Below are positions 17,189 through 28,665 of a DNA stretch of 64,000 nucleotides, one piece after another. The notes beneath the pieces are model-generated. The model saw only the letters and a program-made list of their open reading frames with translations, was not told the DNA's origin and did no database searches. Made by a program: the position numbers and the translations under genes. Source of the stretch: Hymenobacter sedentarius (GTDB lineage Bacteria > Bacteroidota > Bacteroidia > Cytophagales > Hymenobacteraceae); assembly GCF_001507645.1 (NCBI RefSeq), contig NZ_CP013909.1, positions 248,001 through 312,000 on the forward strand. Reading direction: 5' to 3'. The stretch's first letter is position 1, and each line of letters begins with the position of its first letter.

Positions 17189-19654
17189 TTAGTTAGCCGG
17201 CTGGGGCGCTGGGGCCTTCACGTATTTCTCCAGCCAAGCATTCGTTTCCCACAGCACGTGGAGCAAGTTTTCGCGGGCGGCGTAGCCGTGGGCTTCGGCG
17301 GGCAGCACCACGTAGCGGGCGGTAGCGCCCTGGCCTTTCAGGGCGGCGTAGTACCGCTCGCTCTGAATGGGATAGGTGCCGGTGTTGTTGTCGGCCTCGC
17401 CGTGAATGAGCAAAATGGGCGTCTTGATTTTGTTGACGTAGTTGAACGGCGACATGGCGTTGTAGACTTCCGGTGCCTCCCAGTAGCTGCGCTCTTCGCC
17501 CTGGAAGCCGTAGGGCGTGAGGGTGCGGTTGTAGGCGCCGCTACGGGCAATGCCGGCCTTGAACAAGTTGGAGTGCGTGAGCAGGTTGGCCGTCATAAAG
17601 GCGCCGTAGCTGTGGCCCATCACGCCCACGCGGGCCGGGTCCACCACGCCCAGGCGGGCGCCTTCGTCGATGGCTGCTTTGGCGCTGCTCACCAGCTGCT
17701 CGATGTAGGTATCGTTGGGGTCTTTGCTGCCCTCTCCCACTATCGGAACGCTGACATTCTCTAGTACGGCATAGCCTTGGGTGACCCAAAATACCGGCGA
17801 GCCACCACCTATCCGCGTGAAGGCGTAGGGGGAGCCCGTCACTTGTCCGGCCGTGCTTTTATCCTTGAATTCCAAGGGGTAAGCCGACATGAACGTGGGC
17901 AGTGGGCCGTCGCTTTTCTTGTAGTTCGGGGGCAGGTAGAGGTTGGCGGTCAGGTCCACGCCGTCGGCGCGCTTGTACTTCAGCACCTGCTTCTTAAAGC
18001 TGCCACCGAATGCCGCGTAGGGGTTCGGGAATTTGGTGACGGCCGTGAGCTTGTCTTTCTTGGTGGCGTCGCGCAGGTAGTAGTTCGGCGATTGGGTGGG
18101 CGACTCGCGGCGCGTGAGCAGCTGGCGCTTCTTGCCGCTGGCGTCGATGATGGCCACCGGCACTTCGTACACCGGCGCTTGCGACCGCCACCAGCGGGTG
18201 GTTTTCTTGGCGATTAAGTCCAGCTCGTCCACAAAAGGCCGGTCGCCTTCGGGCGAGGCCCCGGTGCCCAGCAAGTAGATGCTTTGGCCCATGGGCCCAC
18301 CCGTGAGCAGCACCGACTTGCCTTGGGCATTGCGGTACTCGTAGGGCGTGCCGGGGTCCTTGTACTTGTCCTCCGACGAGCCATCGAACAGCACGGTGAG
18401 CGGGGCGGCCGGCTTGCTGGGGTTGAGCTGCCAGGTGGTCTGGTGGCGGTCGGCCCAACGGTAGCCGTCCACCAGGGCCAGCTGGCCATTGCCCCAGCTC
18501 AGGCCGCCAAAGCGCAGCGGCAAAGCCGCCAGCTCCTGCGGCGCCCCCGTGAACGGTGCCTCGATGGTGAACAGCTTGTCGCGGATTTCGGCTTTCGTTT
18601 TGGGGTTGCCGCCGTCCTGGGCTTCCACGTAGTAGATGGTGGCCGGCACATCGGCGCGCCACGCGTGATTGCGCGGGCCGGTGGGCGCGGCATCGTTGCC
18701 GATGGGCACGGCATCGGCCAGGGGCAGGTCGGCCACGGTTTTTACCGGGGCACCGCTGGCCAGGTCCAGCACGTCGAGGCGCTGCGGGAATCTGTTGATG
18801 GGCAGCGTGTAGGAATACGGGCGGTGGCGGGTGCGCACCAGCACGTACTTGCCATCGGGCGAGGGCGACGCGCTTTGAATCACGCCGGGCTGGCCCAGGG
18901 GTTGGGCGGCGCCATCGGCCAGGCTCACCTTCACCAGCTGCGAAGTGGCATAGTAGTCAAAGAGCCGCTCGTCGGTGGGGCTCTTCATCAAATCCTGGTA
19001 GGTGGGCGCGGCGGTTTTTTTGCCGCCGCCGCTTTCCTGCACGGCCGGGCCGGTGGGCGCGGCATCGGCGGCCGGAGCGGCGCCCCGGCCCGCGGGCACG
19101 GTGCAGGCCAGCAGGGTCTTGCTATCCGACACCCACTCGAAGGCGTTGCCGAAGGTATCGTTGAGGGGCGTGGCCAGTAGGCGGCGCGCGGTGGCGGTGG
19201 CCACGTCGGCCACCCACAGCTCCACGCGGCCGTCGGTGCCGGAGCCGGGCGTGGTGAGCGCAAAGGCGATGGTCTTGTTATCGGGCGACCAGCTCAGGCC
19301 GCTGATGCGTGCCTGGGCCGGCAGGCCTTTCACTTCAACTTCGGCGCCGTTGGGCAGGGTTTTGAGCTTGATGCCCACGGCGTAGTTCACCCGGCTCTGG
19401 CCGTTGGTGCGGGGGTTTAGGCGCAGGCCGGCGAGGCGCAGCTCGGGCGCGGCCAGCTCGGCCACGGTGGGAAAGTCCTGCATCGGCAGCAACGCCAGCA
19501 CGCGGCCGTCGGACGACAGCGACACACGCGGCGTGGGCGGCGCCAGCAGGATATCCTGAATGGCTTTGGGCGGGGTCTGGTATTTGAACTCCTGGGCTTG
19601 GGCCCCCGCCACGGTGGCCAGCAGAAGCGTGACGGAAAGAAGCAGTTTTTTCAT
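17189..19654 (-). CDS. Secreted S9 family peptidase, glutamyl endopeptidase-like
   Basis: 821 residues from the ATG at 19654, which opens a clear signal peptide (MKKLLLSVTLLLATVAGAQA); the frame stays open upstream but without a plausible start. A beta-propeller domain with SWSPDNKTIAFA and SPSPDGKYVLVRT repeats precedes an alpha/beta-hydrolase domain. The catalytic Ser is in MGHSYGAFMTANLL, the Asp in LIHGEADNNTGTYP and the His in LPAEAHGYAARE. The segment GIARSGAYNRTLTPYGFQ and the length resemble the plant chloroplast glutamyl endopeptidase group. It is likely a periplasmic or secreted peptidase. It is divergent from the DUF72 pair. Confidence 0.9.
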   Translation of the reverse strand: MKKLLLSVTLLLATVAGAQAQEFKYQTPPKAIQDILLAPPTPRVSLSSDGRVLALLPMQDFPTVAELAAPELRLAGLRLNPRTNGQSRVNYAVGIKLKTLPNGAEVEVKGLPAQARISGLSWSPDNKTIAFALTTPGSGTDGRVELWVADVATATARRLLATPLNDTFGNAFEWVSDSKTLLACTVPAGRGAAPAADAAPTGPAVQESGGGKKTAAPTYQDLMKSPTDERLFDYYATSQLVKVSLADGAAQPLGQPGVIQSASPSPDGKYVLVRTRHRPYSYTLPINRFPQRLDVLDLASGAPVKTVADLPLADAVPIGNDAAPTGPRNHAWRADVPATIYYVEAQDGGNPKTKAEIRDKLFTIEAPFTGAPQELAALPLRFGGLSWGNGQLALVDGYRWADRHQTTWQLNPSKPAAPLTVLFDGSSEDKYKDPGTPYEYRNAQGKSVLLTGGPMGQSIYLLGTGASPEGDRPFVDELDLIAKKTTRWWRSQAPVYEVPVAIIDASGKKRQLLTRRESPTQSPNYYLRDATKKDKLTAVTKFPNPYAAFGGSFKKQVLKYKRADGVDLTANLYLPPNYKKSDGPLPTFMSAYPLEFKDKSTAGQVTGSPYAFTRIGGGSPVFWVTQGYAVLENVSVPIVGEGSKDPNDTYIEQLVSSAKAAIDEGARLGVVDPARVGVMGHSYGAFMTANLLTHSNLFKAGIARSGAYNRTLTPYGFQGEERSYWEAPEVYNAMSPFNYVNKIKTPILLIHGEADNNTGTYPIQSERYYAALKGQGATARYVVLPAEAHGYAARENLLHVLWETNAWLEKYVKAPAPQPAN

Positions 19655-19918
19655 ACGCGGCAATGAAAAGAAAAACGAACCGGCGCGATGCCGTGCTCGA
19701 AAGGTAACAAGCGGCGGCGGTGCGGCGGGTACAAAGTTTGGGCAATCTGCAGCGCTGCACGCTGTCATCGCAAATACTGGGTGCAAGCACAGGCTGCTTT
19801 TTGCAACGGGCATTGCAGTTGGGCCACCGCAGCCAAAATCGCCATTTGTACGCGCTGACTCCAGCCACTGGAAGCCTTTCAGCGTAGAGATTACCCCTTT
19901 CTCACCACTCGTTTCCCT

Positions 19919-20674
19919 ATGCCCGCTACCTATTACATCGGCTGTTCCGGCTTTTCCTTTCGCGACTGGAAGGGTCTGTTTTACCCCGAAGGCCTGCCGC
20001 CGCGCAAGTGGTTCGAATACTACTGCACGCAGTTCAACACGCTGGAGCTGAACGTGACCTTTTACCGCATGCCCGAGCTGAAGGCCTTTGAAACCTGGTA
20101 CACCCAGAGCCCGCCCGACTTCCGCTTTGCCGTGAAAGCGCCGCGCCAGGTCACGCACTACAAGAAGTTCAATGCCGAAGCCCAGCCCATTCTGGCCAGC
20201 TTCTACGCCACCGTGGCCGAAGGCTTAAAGGAAAAACTTGGCCCCGTGCTGTTTCAGCTGCCTCCCAAAGCCGCGTATACCGAAGAGCTGATGCAGCGCC
20301 TGCTCGACAGCCTCGACCCGGCCTACCAAAACGTGGTCGAATTCCGCCACCCCAGCTGGTGGGATGCCGAAGTACAGCGCGAGCTCACCAAGCACCGCGT
20401 CACCTTCGTGGGCCAGAGCTACCCCCCACCCCTGGAGCTGCCCGATGAAGTGGTGGCCAATACCGACGTGGTGTACTACCGCTTCCACGGCGTGCCGGAG
20501 CTATACAAGTCGCCCTACAGCCCCGAATTCCTGGCGCGCATTGCCGATGAAATCACCGCAGCCAAGCACGTGAAGGAAGTGTACCTGTACTTCAACAACG
20601 GCATCGGGGCGGTGGGCGTGGAAAATGCGCGGCAGATGCAGCAGTTGCTTTCGGTGCCGGTGCTCATGCCGTAG
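19919..20674 (+). CDS. DUF72 domain protein, copy 1
   Basis: 251-residue TIM-barrel-like DUF72 (YecE) protein. Diagnostic segments are IGCSGFSFRDWKGLFYPE at the N-terminus, LELNVTFYRMP, FRFAVKAPRQVTHYKKF, LGPVLFQLPP, EFRHPSWW, and YYRFHGVPELYKSPYS near the end. The biochemical function of DUF72 is not established. A second copy follows immediately, with the same order of motifs, so the pair arose by tandem duplication. Confidence 0.93.
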   Translation: MPATYYIGCSGFSFRDWKGLFYPEGLPPRKWFEYYCTQFNTLELNVTFYRMPELKAFETWYTQSPPDFRFAVKAPRQVTHYKKFNAEAQPILASFYATVAEGLKEKLGPVLFQLPPKAAYTEELMQRLLDSLDPAYQNVVEFRHPSWWDAEVQRELTKHRVTFVGQSYPPPLELPDEVVANTDVVYYRFHGVPELYKSPYSPEFLARIADEITAAKHVKEVYLYFNNGIGAVGVENARQMQQLLSVPVLMP

Positions 20675-20774
20675 GGCGCTTGAGCTATACTTTGCACCCG
20701 TAGGAGGCGCAGGAACCTCCAAGCCCCACTCTCACCAGCCCAACGTAATAGCGTTTCCTGCGTTCGGGAATACC

Positions 20775-21518
20775 ATGACGACCTTTCATATTGGCTGCTC
20801 GGGCTACCACTACCGCCACTGGCGCGGCGCTTTCTACCCCGAGAAGATGCCCATGCGGCTGTGGTTTGAGTACTACAGCCAGCACTTCCGCACCCTGGAG
20901 CTGAACGTAACCTTCTACCGGTTTCCGAAGCTGTCGTTTCTGAAAAACTGGTACGCGCAGAGCCCGGCCGACTTCCGCTTTGCCGTGAAAGTGCCGCAGC
21001 TCATCACGCACTACAAGCAGTTCAACAACGTGCAGCAGCTGCTCGGCGACTTCTACGACACCACCGGCCGCGGCCTGCTCGAAAAGCTGGGGCCCATCCT
21101 TTTCCAGCTACCGCCCCGCCTGGCCTACGACCCCGACCGCCTGGCCCGCATCCTCGATTGCCTCGACCCTTCCTTTCTAAACGTGCTGGAGTTCCGCCAC
21201 CCCAGCTGGTGGCGGCCGGACGTGTACGAGGAGCTGGCCCGCCGCCGCGTTATCTTTTGCGGCCAGAGCCACCCGCTGCTGCCCGATGCCGTGGTGGCTA
21301 CCGCGCCCGTGCTCTACTACCGCTTCCACGGCGTGCCCGACCTCTACCGCTCGCCCTACGACGAGGGGTTTCTGCGGCGCATCACCAGCGAGATTCAGGC
21401 CCAGGCCGGGGTGCAGGAAGCCTACGTGTACTTCAACAACGACATCGACGCCTCCGCCATCGGCAACGCCCGGCAAATGCTGGCCCTGGTGCAGGCCGGC
21501 CATGTTGAGCTAATCTAA
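20775..21518 (+). CDS. DUF72 domain protein, copy 2
   Basis: 247 residues from the ATG at 20775 (MTTFHIGCSGYHYRHWRG). It repeats every DUF72 landmark of the preceding gene: LELNVTFYRFPKLS, DFRFAVKVPQLITHYKQF, LGPILFQLPPRL, EFRHPSWWRPD and YYRFHGVPDLYRSPYD. The two differ mainly in the helical segments between motifs, so this is an older duplication. It ends 8 bp before the ModE-type regulator and may be co-transcribed with it. Confidence 0.93.
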   Translation: MTTFHIGCSGYHYRHWRGAFYPEKMPMRLWFEYYSQHFRTLELNVTFYRFPKLSFLKNWYAQSPADFRFAVKVPQLITHYKQFNNVQQLLGDFYDTTGRGLLEKLGPILFQLPPRLAYDPDRLARILDCLDPSFLNVLEFRHPSWWRPDVYEELARRRVIFCGQSHPLLPDAVVATAPVLYYRFHGVPDLYRSPYDEGFLRRITSEIQAQAGVQEAYVYFNNDIDASAIGNARQMLALVQAGHVELI

Positions 21519-21526
21519 CTTGCTGC

Positions 21527-21886
21527 ATGAAAGCCTTGTTTCTGCCCACCAAAAACTACCGCCTCAACGGCCGTCTCTGGCTCGAAACCGACGACGGGCG
21601 CTTTCTCGGCATTGGCCGGCTCGAGCTGCTGGAGCAGATTGCCTCGCTGGGCTCCATTTCGAAGGCGGCGCAGGCCATGGGCATGTCCTACAAGCGGGCC
21701 TGGGACCTGGTGAGCTCCATGAATGCCCAAGCCGCGGCCCCGCTGGTGACCACCCAAACCGGCGGCTCCCGCGGGGGCGGCGCGGCGGTGACCGCCGCCG
21801 GCCACGAAGCCATAACGGCTTTTCGGGCCCTGCAAGCCCGCTTCCAGGCCTTTATGGCCGCTGAAACCCAACACCTGCAAACTTAA
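21527..21886 (+). CDS. ModE-type winged-helix regulator, DNA-binding domain only
   Basis: 119 residues matching the N-terminal DNA-binding domain of the molybdate regulator ModE. LEQIASLGSISKAAQAMGMS and YKRAWDLVSSMNA form the helix-turn-helix, followed by TQTGGSRGGGAAVTAAG, which corresponds to the ModE wing. It lacks the C-terminal TOBE/MopI molybdate-binding domains, so metal sensing would need a separate protein or a different mechanism. It starts 8 bp after the DUF72 copy 2 stop. A palindrome resembling a ModE box follows at 21899-21930, directly before a TonB-dependent receptor. Confidence 0.85.
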   Translation: MKALFLPTKNYRLNGRLWLETDDGRFLGIGRLELLEQIASLGSISKAAQAMGMSYKRAWDLVSSMNAQAAAPLVTTQTGGSRGGGAAVTAAGHEAITAFRALQARFQAFMAAETQHLQT

Positions 21887-21898
21887 AGCGCACGCCCT

Positions 21899-21930
21899 AG
21901 TTCGTTATATCTTTACAAATACAACGAACT
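21899..21930. promoter_or_regulatory. ModE-box-like operator overlapping the receptor promoter
   Basis: Half-sites CGTTATAT (21903-21910) and ATACAACG (21919-21926) are separated by 8 nt; the outer arms AGTTCGTT and AACGAACT are perfectly complementary. From memory this resembles the CGTTATAT...ATAACG operator of E. coli modA. TATCTTTA inside it resembles a -7 element, so a bound repressor would block the receptor gene, whose ATG is 6 nt downstream. Confidence 0.6.
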
Positions 21931-21936
21931 GCTTTT

Positions 21937-24552
21937 ATGCCCTCATTTCTATTGGCGAGGCCCTGCATGGCGTGGGCGGCCGTACTAGTGCTGCCCCTTA
22001 CTGCACGCGGCCAAGCCCCGGCCCCGCCTGATACGGCCCGCCAGCAGGTGGCCCTGAAAGAAGTAGTGGTGGCCGCTTCCAAGGTAGAGGAAAGCTTTCT
22101 GCAGTCGCCCGTGACGGTAGAAAAGCTCAATGCCCGCGCCCTGCGCCTCACGCCGGCGCCGTCGTTTTTCGATGCCATTGAGCACCTCAAGGGCGTGCAG
22201 GTTATCACCCCCAGCCTGGGGTTTAAAGTGCTGAACGCCCGCGGCTTCACGAACACCACCAACGTGCGCTTTGCCCAGCTCGTGGACGGCATCGACAACC
22301 AGGCCCCACACATCGGCGGCCCCATTGGAAATGTCTTGGGGCCCAGCGATTTGGACATCAAGTCGGTGGAAATTGTGCCCGGCACCGCGGCGGCGCTCTA
22401 TGGCCTGAATGCCATCAACGGCCTGGCCGATTTCCAAACGAAAAACCCGTTTAGCTCCGAAGGACTCAGCGTGCAGCAGAAAACCGGCGTCAATCACCTC
22501 GGTGACCCGGCCAGGGGGGCCCGGCTTTTCACCGAAACCAGCCTGCGCTACGCCAAAGTCCTGCGCCCGAAGCTGGCTTTCAAAGCCAACGCCACCTACC
22601 TGAGGGGGTACGACTGGGCCGCCAACGACCAGACCGACATCAACCCCAGGGGCAACGCCAGCGTAGGTCTGCTGGGCGCCGAAAACCCCGCGCGCGACCC
22701 CGTAAACAGCTACGGCAACGAGTCGTCGGACCGCAGCGTGCTGAACCTGGGCGGCAAGAACTACCAGGTGGCCCGCACCGGCTACGACGAAACCGCCGTG
22801 GTGGACTACCACCTGAAAACCCTGAAGACCGACGCGGCGCTGCACTACCGCCTGCGCCCGGGCACGGAGCTGGCCTATACCTACCGCCTGGCCGCCTTCG
22901 ACAACGTGTACCAGCGCTCGAACCGCTTCCAGCTGCAGCACTACCGCTTGCAGCAGCACGCCTTGCAGCTCACCACCGCGGTGGTGCAGGCCCGCGCCTA
23001 CCTCACCCAGGAAAATACCGGCCATAGCTACAATTTGCGCTCGGCTGCCGAAAACATTGACCGCGGCTTCAAGCCCGATGCGGTGTGGAACCGCGACTAC
23101 GCCGCCGCCTGGAACGCCGCCACCCAGGCCGGGCAACCCGTAGCCCAGGCCCACGCCACCGCCCGCACCGCCGCCGATGCCGGCCGCCCCCAGCCCGGCA
23201 CCGCCGCGTTTGAGGAGCGGCTAGCAACGGTGCAGGCCATCAACAACTGGGATGTGGGCGCGGCCCTGCGCGTGCGCGCCAATTTGCTGCACGCCGAGGC
23301 GCAGGTGAACCTGGCCGAAACGCTGCGGCGGGGTGTCTGGAGCCGGCTTTCCAGCAAAGTTGACCTGCTGGCGGGGGCCGACCACCGCACCTACCTGGTG
23401 GTGCCCGATGGCAATTACTTCATCAACCCGGAGAAGAACCGGGACCCATTCAGCAACCTGGCCTACAGCAAGACCGGCGGCTTCCTCCAAGCAGGCGTGC
23501 GGCTGGCAAACGAGAAAATCCGGCTTACCGCCACGCTGCGGGCCGATAAGAACGACTACTTCATCACGCGCTTCAACCCGCGTCTGACCGCGGTGTATTC
23601 ACCCAGTGCCGCCGTCAATTTTCGGTTGAGCTACCAAAGCGGCTACCGCTTCCCCAGCCTGTTTGAAGGGTTTTCGAACGTGAACAGCGGGCAAGTGAAA
23701 CGCATTGGTGGGCTGCGGGTGATGTCGGACGGGGTGTTTGAAAACAGCTACCTGCGCACCAGCATCGACGCCTTTGTGGCCGCCAACTCGGCGTATGCCA
23801 ACGCCAACACGCCGGCCAACGCCACGGCCGCGCAGAAACAAGCCGTTCAGGCCCAGGCCATTGCGCAAAATCGCAACCTACTGGTGAAGGGCCCTTACAC
23901 CTACCTCCGCCCCGAGCACATTCGCTCGCTGGAAGTGGGCTACAAAGCCGCGCTGCTGCCCGGCGGCCAGTGGCTGGTCGATGCGGACTTCTACTACAAT
24001 ACGTACCGCAACTTCATTGCCCAGGTAGAAGCCTACGTGCCCAAAACCCTCAACCCGGACTCCACGGCCATTTACCTCGCCAGTAAAGCCACCCAAAACC
24101 GCTACCGCCTCTGGACCAATGCGCAAAGCCAGGTGTATAACTACGGCGGCTCGCTGGGGCTACGCTATGAGCTGCCGCGCGGCTACCTGGCTGGGGCCAA
24201 CACGACCTTTACCCGCCTCGACCGCACCGAGTCGGGCGACGGCCTCGAAGACGGGTTCAATACCCCCTGCTGGGCTTACAACCTCAGCCTCGGCAATGAA
24301 AAAGCCTACAGAAACCTGGGCTTCGGCCTCAACTACCGCTGGCAGCAGGGCTACTATTCCCAGACCTTTCTCGTGAGTGGCAACGTGGCGGCCTACGGCA
24401 CCCTCGATGCCCAAATCAGTTACACCATGCCAGCCCAACACTTGCGCTACAAGCTCGGCGGCAGCAATGTCCTGAACCACTACTACCAGTCGTACCTGGG
24501 CGGCCCCAGCGTGGGCGGGCTATATTATTTGTCGCTTACCTACGAGCTGTAA
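21937..24552 (+). CDS. TonB-dependent receptor
   Basis: 871-residue outer-membrane receptor. Signal peptide MPSFLLARPCMAWAAVLVLP, then a TonB-box-like start (VALKEVVVAASKVEES), a plug domain with NARGFTNTTNVRFAQLVDGI and VEIVPGTAAALYGLNAINGL, and a beta barrel ending GGLYYLSLTYEL. It lacks the N-terminal carboxypeptidase-like domain common in SusC proteins and has no SusD partner, which argues against a glycan substrate. The preceding ModE-type gene and operator suggest regulated uptake of molybdate, tungstate or a chelate of them; this is inference. A second in-frame ATG at 21967 is possible. It ends at a shared terminator with the convergent OmpA gene. Confidence 0.9.
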   Translation: MPSFLLARPCMAWAAVLVLPLTARGQAPAPPDTARQQVALKEVVVAASKVEESFLQSPVTVEKLNARALRLTPAPSFFDAIEHLKGVQVITPSLGFKVLNARGFTNTTNVRFAQLVDGIDNQAPHIGGPIGNVLGPSDLDIKSVEIVPGTAAALYGLNAINGLADFQTKNPFSSEGLSVQQKTGVNHLGDPARGARLFTETSLRYAKVLRPKLAFKANATYLRGYDWAANDQTDINPRGNASVGLLGAENPARDPVNSYGNESSDRSVLNLGGKNYQVARTGYDETAVVDYHLKTLKTDAALHYRLRPGTELAYTYRLAAFDNVYQRSNRFQLQHYRLQQHALQLTTAVVQARAYLTQENTGHSYNLRSAAENIDRGFKPDAVWNRDYAAAWNAATQAGQPVAQAHATARTAADAGRPQPGTAAFEERLATVQAINNWDVGAALRVRANLLHAEAQVNLAETLRRGVWSRLSSKVDLLAGADHRTYLVVPDGNYFINPEKNRDPFSNLAYSKTGGFLQAGVRLANEKIRLTATLRADKNDYFITRFNPRLTAVYSPSAAVNFRLSYQSGYRFPSLFEGFSNVNSGQVKRIGGLRVMSDGVFENSYLRTSIDAFVAANSAYANANTPANATAAQKQAVQAQAIAQNRNLLVKGPYTYLRPEHIRSLEVGYKAALLPGGQWLVDADFYYNTYRNFIAQVEAYVPKTLNPDSTAIYLASKATQNRYRLWTNAQSQVYNYGGSLGLRYELPRGYLAGANTTFTRLDRTESGDGLEDGFNTPCWAYNLSLGNEKAYRNLGFGLNYRWQQGYYSQTFLVSGNVAAYGTLDAQISYTMPAQHLRYKLGGSNVLNHYYQSYLGGPSVGGLYYLSLTYEL

Positions 24553-24605
24553 TAGCAATGGCGGCGAAGGATAAGGGATAAGATGTTGCTAACGCATGAA
24601 CACAA

Positions 24606-24636
24606 AAAAGGCCCGCTCTCATCGAGCGGGCCTTTT
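24606..24636. terminator. Bidirectional terminator
   Basis: Perfect 13-bp stem AAAAGGCCCGCTC / GAGCGGGCCTTTT with a 5-nt loop between the convergent receptor and OmpA genes. Confidence 0.88.
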
Positions 24637-24663
24637 CTCTTTAGCGCATGCCGCGCGGGCAGC

Positions 24664-26274
24664 TTATTTGCGTTTCACGGGCGCCTTTTTGGCAGGTGCC
24701 TTCTTGGCGGGCGCCTTTTTCACGGGAGCCTTGCCGGCCGTGGGCCGACCAGCGGGCGTTTTCTGCAGCTCCGAGATGGTTGGGGCGGGGCCGTACTTCA
24801 CTTCGGCGGCGTTGGGGTCGCCGGTGAGGTAGAGGTCAAACTCGACGCGGCGGTTCAGGGCCTGGCCGGCTTTGGTGGCGTTATCCGCAATCGGTTTGGT
24901 TTCGCCGAAGCCGTGCGATACGATGCGGTCAGCGGGCACGGCCTGACTCAGCATGTAGGCGCGGGCCGAGGCGGCGCGGGCATCCGAGAGGCGCAGGTTG
25001 TAGTTGTCATCGCCCTTGCTGTCGGTGTGGCCGGCGATGCTCAACGTGTAGTCGGGGTACTCGGCCATGATGGCGGCCAGGTCCTTCAGCGTCGGGTACG
25101 AGCTGGGCAGCAGCACTGCTTTGTTAAATTCGAAGTTGATGTATTTCGTGGCCTCTTTCAGGCGCTTCTTGGTCTCAGCTTTCACCTCGGGGCAGCCTTT
25201 GTTCGAGGCAGGGCCAGCACGGTCGGGGCAGCGGTCCTGATAGTCGGGCACGCCGTCGCCGTCGCGGTCAAGCGGGCAGCCGTTGGCGTCAACTTTCACA
25301 CCGGCAGGGGTGTCGGGGCACTTGTCGTTCTGATCAATCACGCCGTCGTTGTCGGCGTCGGGGCAGCCTTGCAGCTCCGCCTTGCCAGGCGTGTCGGGGC
25401 ACTTGTCGTCGGCATCGGTCACGCCGTCGCCGTCGCGGTCGGGGCAGCCTTGCAGCGCGGCTACGCCTTTCACGTCGGGGCACTTATCCTGGTAGTCGGG
25501 TATGCCGTCGCCGTCTTTGTCGAGCGGGCAGCCGTTGGGGTCCACGGCTACGCCCTTGGGGGTACCGGGGCACTTGTCTTTTTTGTCAGACACACCGTCG
25601 CTATCCTCATCCTTGGCTTGGCCCAGGGCTACGGTAATACCGGCCTGGTGCAGCAGGAACCGGTCGTAGAGCTTGTCGTTGGGGCTGCCGTACAGGTTGT
25701 CCACGCGCTCGGTGAGCGGGTAGTGCTGGCTAGTGGTCAGGTCCAGCGACACCACATCGCTGAGGCGAAGGCGAATACCGGCCAGGCCAAACAGCTCGGG
25801 GCGGCGAATCTGGGTGACGCCGAAATCCTTGCCGTTGGCCCGGCCCGAGGTATTGGAGAGGAACATGCCGGGACCCGCCATCAGGTACGGCTGAATGCGG
25901 GATTCTTCTTTCAGAATCTTGCCGTTGTTGAGCTTGAGCTTGAAGCCCAAATCAACCATGCCCACGCGGGCTTCGAAGTTGTCGCCGGCGCGTACCTGGC
26001 TGCTGAATTTATACGTTTCGTAGTAGCCCAGCAGGGCCGCGTCCCAGGAAGGCGAGAGGTAGCGCGAAATAGCACCGCCGCCGCCCACCTCGATGTCGAC
26101 GCCGGAGCGGTTCCAAAAATCCGAGCCCATGTTGCCGTGGTACTGCAGCAAACCAACGTTGCCGCTGAGGGCTGTTTTTCTATCGGGGGTCTGGGCCTGC
26201 GCGTGCGGGGCAGCTACGCCAAGCAGGACCGCACCCAGCGCGAGGCCGCGCAGGAGTTGAGGTTTTAGGTGCAT
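24664..26274 (-). CDS. OmpA family protein with thrombospondin type 3 repeats
   Basis: 536-residue outer-membrane protein. Signal peptide (ends near APHAQAQT), then a barrel-like N-terminal domain to about residue 215. Five or so Ca-binding TSP3 repeats follow (DSDGVSDKKDKCPGTPKG, DKDGDGIPDYQDKCPD, DRDGDGVTDADDKCPD and further copies). A C-terminal OmpA peptidoglycan-binding domain has INFEFNKAVLLPSSYPTL, AGHTDSKGDDNYNLRLSDAR and NRRVEFDLYL. The last 25 residues are an Ala/Lys/Pro tail (KKAPAKKAPAKKAPVKRK) that may bind an anionic polymer. It anchors the outer membrane to peptidoglycan. Confidence 0.94.
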   Translation of the reverse strand: MHLKPQLLRGLALGAVLLGVAAPHAQAQTPDRKTALSGNVGLLQYHGNMGSDFWNRSGVDIEVGGGGAISRYLSPSWDAALLGYYETYKFSSQVRAGDNFEARVGMVDLGFKLKLNNGKILKEESRIQPYLMAGPGMFLSNTSGRANGKDFGVTQIRRPELFGLAGIRLRLSDVVSLDLTTSQHYPLTERVDNLYGSPNDKLYDRFLLHQAGITVALGQAKDEDSDGVSDKKDKCPGTPKGVAVDPNGCPLDKDGDGIPDYQDKCPDVKGVAALQGCPDRDGDGVTDADDKCPDTPGKAELQGCPDADNDGVIDQNDKCPDTPAGVKVDANGCPLDRDGDGVPDYQDRCPDRAGPASNKGCPEVKAETKKRLKEATKYINFEFNKAVLLPSSYPTLKDLAAIMAEYPDYTLSIAGHTDSKGDDNYNLRLSDARAASARAYMLSQAVPADRIVSHGFGETKPIADNATKAGQALNRRVEFDLYLTGDPNAAEVKYGPAPTISELQKTPAGRPTAGKAPVKKAPAKKAPAKKAPVKRK

Positions 26275-26595
26275 AATAATGGGGTGTGAAAGAGAGAGTA
26301 GTCCACCATGCGCTTTTCAGCCAATGGTACATATTCCGTTATACCCTTTCTACCCAAATAAGTTGCTACAGGAATGCCTATAAGGCATACGGCCCGCCAC
26401 CGAACATATTGAAAATGAAATACCCTTGCCCAACATGCGTCGTGCTTGGGCTGGGCGTTGGCCCGGGAGCGGTGGGCCTCGCTGCTGGTGCCGGCCCAGT
26501 CACCTGAGCGGCTTCAATCCCTTGCCTTTTACGCACAAAAGCCACCTGCTTTCGCGGGTGGCTTTTTATGCATGGGAAACGGAAGAGACCGGGCC
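26275..26595. other. Intergenic stretch upstream of the OmpA gene, with terminator
   Basis: No convincing gene. On the minus strand TACCATTG (26322-26329) resembles a -7 element for the OmpA gene. At 26537-26566 a hairpin AAAAGCCACC...GGTGGCTTTT precedes the end of nuoL and probably terminates it. The rest shows no recognisable structure. Confidence 0.5.
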
Positions 26596-28548
<1,953 letters not shown>

Positions 28549-28665
28549 AATGGAGTGACTGAGCGACGGAGTAACTGAGTGAAAGCGGTAAGCAGGAAGC
28601 AACCTTGTGCGAGAGCAAGCTGGCGTAAACACGCAGTCACTCCCTCACGCAGTCGCTCGGCTACG

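Noticed and set aside
26286..26507. Short plus-strand frame between the OmpA gene and nuoL
   Set aside because: No homology-like motif, mixed composition, and it covers the OmpA upstream region and a terminator flank.
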